Source: a virus. Taken from it: 22,529 nt of DNA. This document shows positions 19,688-22,529 of the stretch, piece by piece. The notes below the pieces were generated by a model. That model was given only the letters and a program-made list of their open reading frames with translations. It was not told where the DNA came from and ran no database searches. The stretch's first letter is position 1; the number at the start of each line of letters is the position of its first letter. The stretch covers positions 1 through 22,529 of IMG/VR virus record IMGVR_UViG_3300022602_000462; one strand, written 5' to 3'. The position numbers and the translations under genes were made by a program.

Positions 19688-21014
19688 CTTGCATCAATAT
19701 CAAAAAGATATTATTGAGAAGGCCAAAGAGCTTCCAAGCGTCGGCCTATTCTTGCCCCCTGGTCTTGGCAAAACAGCAACGACCCTGACCATCATCAAGG
19801 AACAATGCAAAGGTCGCACGCTGATCATTGCACCAAAGAAGGTGGCAGAGTCGGTGTGGTCGGAGGAGATAACAAAGTGGGATCATCTCAAAGAGCTCCG
19901 CGTCTCAACGGTGCTAGGCAATCCAAAAGAACGCGTGGCTGCCATTCAGGCAGATGCTGACATTTATATCACCAACTTGGAAAATGTAGTGTGGCTGACA
20001 GAACTTAAAATACCCATGGCCAAGTTTAGTAACTTAGTCATCGATGAGTCATCACGCTTCAAAGATCCATCAACTAAAAGATTCAAAGCGTTAAAACCAT
20101 TCCTTAAAACATTCAAGCGTCGCATCATTCTCACAGGCACACCGACACCTCAGGGATATGCTGATCTGTGGTCGCAGATTGGTATATTAGATCTAGGTGT
20201 AAGACTAGAGACAAGCATCACAAAATTCAGGGACAAGTACATGATGCCAGTAGAACGTAACCGTCACACTGGCGTGATTTATAAATGGGGGCTTATACCC
20301 AACGCTGACAAAGTGATTGAGGACAAGATCAAGGACATCTGTTTCTCACTAAAGGCAGAGGACTATCTCACATTACCATCGTTGAGCAAGGTGTACCACA
20401 AGGTACTCTTAGGCATGGAATCCAAGGTGCAGTACAAGAAACTACTCAAGGACATGGTGTTGGAAGTCGACGTTGAAACCATAACGGCACCAACCGCCGC
20501 GACTCTAACAAACAAGCTACTACAGTTCACCTCCGGATCACTATACAAAGAAGATGGTTCCTGGGTATGTATCCACGAAGCTAAGATAGACTTCTTGGTC
20601 GACATGGTTGACGAGAACACACCCACACTTATCTTTTATCACTTCAAGTCATCGCTAGAAAAGCTAAGAAATAAATTTCCAAACGCTAAACTATTAGACG
20701 AGATTGATCATCAGGACTGGCGTGATGGTAAGGTGCCTATTCTTCTCTGTCATCCACAGTCAGGCGGTATAGGTATCAACTTACAATGTAATGCCAAGGA
20801 GACAGCTCAGATTGTGTGGTACGACTTACCATGGTCAAGTGAGAACTATATCCAAGCTAATGCCAGAATACATCGCCAAGGACAAACAAAGCCAGTAATT
20901 ATTCACCACTTGGCTATTGAGAACAGCATCGACTATCAAGTGATTGACGTTTTAGAGGGCAAAATTAATATTCAAAATGCTGTCCTAAATGCCCTAAATT
21001 TTGCATTAGTATAG
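19671..21014 (+). CDS. SNF2-type DNA helicase/translocase
   Basis: This 447-residue protein has the SF2/SNF2 motifs in order: Q-like HQYQKDII, Walker A PPGLGKT (29-35), Ia IIAPKKVAESVW, II VIDESSRFKD (DESS 125-128), III LTGTPTPQG, V GGIGINLQ and VI QANARIHRQGQTKP (about 395-408). It probably remodels or unwinds branched DNA with the VRR-NUC nuclease encoded just before. The start is a TTG at 19671, overlapping the nuclease stop; another TTG at 19689 is possible. The end overlaps the next promoter-like motif. Confidence 0.92.
   Translation: MLTRNNLHQYQKDIIEKAKELPSVGLFLPPGLGKTATTLTIIKEQCKGRTLIIAPKKVAESVWSEEITKWDHLKELRVSTVLGNPKERVAAIQADADIYITNLENVVWLTELKIPMAKFSNLVIDESSRFKDPSTKRFKALKPFLKTFKRRIILTGTPTPQGYADLWSQIGILDLGVRLETSITKFRDKYMMPVERNRHTGVIYKWGLIPNADKVIEDKIKDICFSLKAEDYLTLPSLSKVYHKVLLGMESKVQYKKLLKDMVLEVDVETITAPTAATLTNKLLQFTSGSLYKEDGSWVCIHEAKIDFLVDMVDENTPTLIFYHFKSSLEKLRNKFPNAKLLDEIDHQDWRDGKVPILLCHPQSGGIGINLQCNAKETAQIVWYDLPWSSENYIQANARIHRQGQTKPVIIHHLAIENSIDYQVIDVLEGKINIQNAVLNALNFALV
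21002..21012 (+). promoter_or_regulatory. TGCATTAGTAT motif before sigma-region-4-like gene
   Basis: The 11-base core plus AG lies 7 bases before the next ATG and partly inside the end of the helicase gene. It has no GGGCGRAW upstream, so it resembles the copy at 14033. Confidence 0.55.
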
Positions 21015-21018
21015 TACT

Positions 21019-21342
21019 ATGAATAAAGACACCAAAACAAAACATATCGTAATGGCATCAATCCCGAGATTATCGGACGAGGAGCCTGATCTATTAGAAC
21101 GTGATGACTCCAAGGAGGGTAACTTCTCGGCTACATTGGTTGATGGTTGGGTGCCCTGGTCAGAAGAAGACATTGAAGATATTAGGAAGATTATCACCGA
21201 GAAATTAGACCCAAAAGAAATGTTTATATTTGAGGCATACCTTGACGGTTTAACGTATAATGATATTTCGGTAACTGAGAAATATTGGCGTTACCATTTT
21301 CAAAAAGGTTTAGAGATTATCAAAAGGGAGCTAGGCGTATGA
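21019..21342 (+). CDS. Sigma region 4-like HTH protein (107 aa)
   Basis: This encodes 107 residues. The first 55 are polar and acidic with a WVPWSEEDIEDIRKI helix. The last 50 read LDPKEMFIFEAYLDGLTY then NDISVTEKYWRYHFQKGLEI, which matches sigma-70 region 4 (L-x-x-x-E-x-x-V-x-x-x-Y-x-x-G-L-S-Y-x-E-I and a recognition helix). The protein lacks regions 2 and 3, which are encoded at 11973-12545. It may therefore be the -35-reading half of a split sigma or a transcription co-activator. The next gene overlaps it by ATGA. Confidence 0.7.
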   Translation: MNKDTKTKHIVMASIPRLSDEEPDLLERDDSKEGNFSATLVDGWVPWSEEDIEDIRKIITEKLDPKEMFIFEAYLDGLTYNDISVTEKYWRYHFQKGLEIIKRELGV

Positions 21343-21590
21343 GTGGAGCTGGAACAAACTATGAATGGTTGTTAGATTATAATAAAACTAATGATCCGGT
21401 CAATCATCCTAAACATTACACAGAACATCCAAGCGGTGTAGAGTGCATTCAAATTACAGAACATATGAACTTCTGTCTTGGGAATGCAGTGAAATATATC
21501 TGGCGTGCAGATCTAAAACACGATGCTATAGAAGATATAGAAAAAGCAATTTGGTACTTACAACGAGAATTAACAAAGAGGAGAAAATAA
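21339..21590 (+). CDS. DUF3310-family protein (83 aa)
   Basis: This encodes 83 residues. From about residue 19 it has the DUF3310 pattern: DPVNHPKHYTEHPSGVECI, then ITEHMNFCLGNAVKYIWRA, then DIEKAIWYLQREL. The family is common in phages and is annotated variously as a nucleotide kinase-like protein; its activity is not settled. The start at 21339 is chosen for the ATGA coupling and AAAGGGAG ribosome site; the earlier in-frame start at 21285 lies within the preceding gene. Confidence 0.88.
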   Translation: MSGAGTNYEWLLDYNKTNDPVNHPKHYTEHPSGVECIQITEHMNFCLGNAVKYIWRADLKHDAIEDIEKAIWYLQRELTKRRK

Positions 21591-21796
21591 TGGCAGACAA
21601 AGACTTATCAAAAGAAATTATTAAACTAGAACTTACAGTGGATCAAATCAATTCATTGCTCGCAGTATTAGGCAATGCACCATTTGTTCAATCTGCTAAT
21701 CTAGTGAACGAAATCCAAGCACAAGGTACGCCACAATTTTTAGCGATTCAAGAAGCTAACAAAGAAGACGAACCTGCAGAAGAGGCCAAAGCATAA
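21590..21796 (+). CDS. Small hypothetical protein (68 aa)
   Basis: This encodes 68 residues with the pattern KLELTVDQINSLLAVLGNAP, found in many small phage proteins where a beta strand and helix are followed by an acidic tail (EANKEDEPAEEAKA). No function is known. The ribosome site AGAGGAG lies 6 bases before the ATG, and TAATG couples it on both sides. Confidence 0.75.
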   Translation: MADKDLSKEIIKLELTVDQINSLLAVLGNAPFVQSANLVNEIQAQGTPQFLAIQEANKEDEPAEEAKA

Positions 21797-21993
21797 TGGC
21801 CTCTGATCTATTAAACAAAATGATGGAATCAGGCGGTTTTTCCAACGCAGAACATATTGAGAAAAAGCGTCAAGAACTAGCTGCAGCAGTAACCCGTGTT
21901 GTCATCAACGAGGCTATGGCTGAGATGCGTGCAAGGAAAGCTGAGATTGAGCGCATGTCAATCAAGACCGATGATGGGGCGAAAAAAGACTAG
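21796..21993 (+). CDS. Small hypothetical helical protein (65 aa)
   Basis: This encodes 65 residues, helical with many Ala, Glu and Arg (HIEKKRQELAAAVTRVV, MAEMRARKAEIERM). No family is recognised. It is coupled to the previous gene by TAATG. A promoter-like motif overlaps its last codons, so it closes this transcription unit. Confidence 0.7.
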   Translation: MASDLLNKMMESGGFSNAEHIEKKRQELAAAVTRVVINEAMAEMRARKAEIERMSIKTDDGAKKD

Positions 21994-22008
21994 TTTGTGC
22001 ATTAGTAG
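21977..22008 (+). promoter_or_regulatory. Phage promoter-like motif, GGGCGAAA-N13-TGCATTAGTAG
   Basis: GGGCGAAA (21977-21984) is followed after exactly 13 bases by TGCATTAGTAG (21998-22008). It matches the copies at 549-581 and 3717-3748 and is the only rightward copy with the upstream element. It precedes the DUF1289 gene and the probable packaging genes beyond the edge. Confidence 0.7.
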
Positions 22009-22022
22009 GAATAGAACCCACC

Positions 22023-22187
22023 ATGTCTACTCTTAGTCCCTGTAAAGGAATTTGTCGATTAGACAAAGACTATTGCGTTGGGTGCAAACGCCACGTTGAT
22101 GAAATTGTCGAGTGGTACAATCTATCTGAAAAGAAAAAACAAGCAGTCATTGAAAGAATAAGCAAAGGAAAACCATATGGCAACTAA
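22023..22187 (+). CDS. DUF1289-family Cys-rich protein (54 aa)
   Basis: This encodes 54 residues with SPCKGICRLDKDYCVGCKR, then DEIVEWYNLSEKKKQAVIER, the signature of DUF1289, a short protein with four conserved Cys that probably bind a metal or an Fe-S cluster. Host versions are widespread in proteobacteria with no assigned function. It is first after the promoter-like motif. It overlaps the next gene by 11 bases. Confidence 0.85.
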   Translation: MSTLSPCKGICRLDKDYCVGCKRHVDEIVEWYNLSEKKKQAVIERISKGKPYGN

Positions 22188-22329
22188 ACCTGGACTATAC
22201 GCAAACATCCATGCAAAACAAAAACGCATCGCTGCGGGATCTGGCGAGAAAATGAGAAAGCCTGGAACTAAAGGCGCACCTACTGCAAAAGCTTTTAAAG
22301 AGTCTGCTAAAACCGCTAAGGTAAAATAA
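22177..22329 (+). CDS. Small basic protein (50 aa), phage-conserved type
   Basis: This encodes 50 residues, very basic, with GLYANIHAKQKRIAAGSGEK followed by MRKPGTKGAPTAKAF. The pattern is familiar from small proteins next to the packaging genes of many podoviruses; its role is unknown, and binding DNA or RNA is a reasonable guess. AAAGGAAAACC gives a ribosome site. It is coupled to the next gene by TAATG. Confidence 0.75.
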   Translation: MATKPGLYANIHAKQKRIAAGSGEKMRKPGTKGAPTAKAFKESAKTAKVK

Positions 22330-22529
22330 TGGCACAACCTACCAATAAGAAATTTAAATTTACAGAAGAGCACGCCAAGATCATTATTGATCTAGGCAAA
22401 CAAGGTGCATCTCAAAAGTCTATGTATGCTGCAATTGGCATAAGTAAAAGCACTGGTATTAAACTTAAAAAAGAAGATCCAGCATTTGCAGAAGCTATGG
22501 ATTTAGCTTCAACATATTCTCAGTCTTAC
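22329..22529 (+). CDS. Probable terminase small subunit, C-terminus beyond right edge
   Basis: The frame is open from the ATG at 22329 to the window end (67 residues). It has an N-terminal HTH-like part (EEHAKIIIDLGKQGASQKSM, AIGISKSTGIKLKKED) followed by AFAEAMDLASTYSQSY, which resembles the DNA-binding domain and linker of phage small terminases, where F-x-E-A-x-D-x-A-x-x-x-S-Q-x-Y is common. The gene continues outside the window, so length and oligomer domain cannot be checked. The large subunit lies far away on the other strand, an unusual arrangement. Confidence 0.65.
   Translation, partial: MAQPTNKKFKFTEEHAKIIIDLGKQGASQKSMYAAIGISKSTGIKLKKEDPAFAEAMDLASTYSQSY

Overview
The window is part of the genome of a tailed phage, most likely a podovirus-type phage of a small aquatic methylotrophic beta-proteobacterium (Methylophilaceae-like). 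The phage assignment rests on the large terminase, a P22-type portal protein, a GroES-like co-chaperonin, a primase-helicase and a small-terminase-like protein. The host guess rests on one tiny gene outside the usual phage repertoire: a 24-residue PqqA peptide, the precursor of the methanol dehydrogenase cofactor PQQ.

Layout. Positions 1-6330 are transcribed leftward: pqqA, a free-standing intein-like Hint protein, terminase large subunit, portal, two small proteins and a GroES-like protein cut by the left edge. Positions 6331-7524 hold no convincing gene. They contain two promoter-like motifs for the left arm, one copy of a 282-bp repeat, and a GC-rich stretch with three copies of one hairpin. 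Everything to the right runs rightward. Positions 7525-13027 carry about 18 small genes, most unrecognised, plus an ArdC-like antirestriction protein and a sigma-70-like protein that lacks region 4. At 13027-13310 the 282-bp repeat recurs in inverted orientation, so a 6.24-kb block is enclosed by long inverted repeats. From 13354 to the right edge lie replication and recombination genes (NrS-1/P4-like primase-helicase, VRR-NUC nuclease, SNF2 helicase), five double-stranded beta-helix proteins (three probable 2OG-Fe(II) oxygenases and two cupin-like paralogues), a metallopeptidase, a sigma region 4-like protein, a DUF3310 and a DUF1289 protein, and the start of a probable small terminase.

Control signals divide cleanly. 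Outside the inverted repeats, seven copies of TGCATTAGT(AT) stand before transcription units on both strands, always on the coding strand, and three of them have GGGCGRAW exactly 13 bp upstream. Inside the repeats none occurs; instead five genes carry the leader TTAACCACCACGAAAGGA and several sites look like ordinary sigma-70 or extended -10 promoters. This suggests an early block read by host polymerase and a later regulon read from a phage promoter, perhaps using the two sigma fragments (regions 1.2-3 at 11973-12545 and a region 4-like domain at 21019-21342) as a split sigma factor. The most notable items are the phage pqqA, the promoter family with the candidate split sigma, the long inverted repeats next to a P4/NrS-1-like replication protein, and the Hint protein whose last codons overlap the terminase start.
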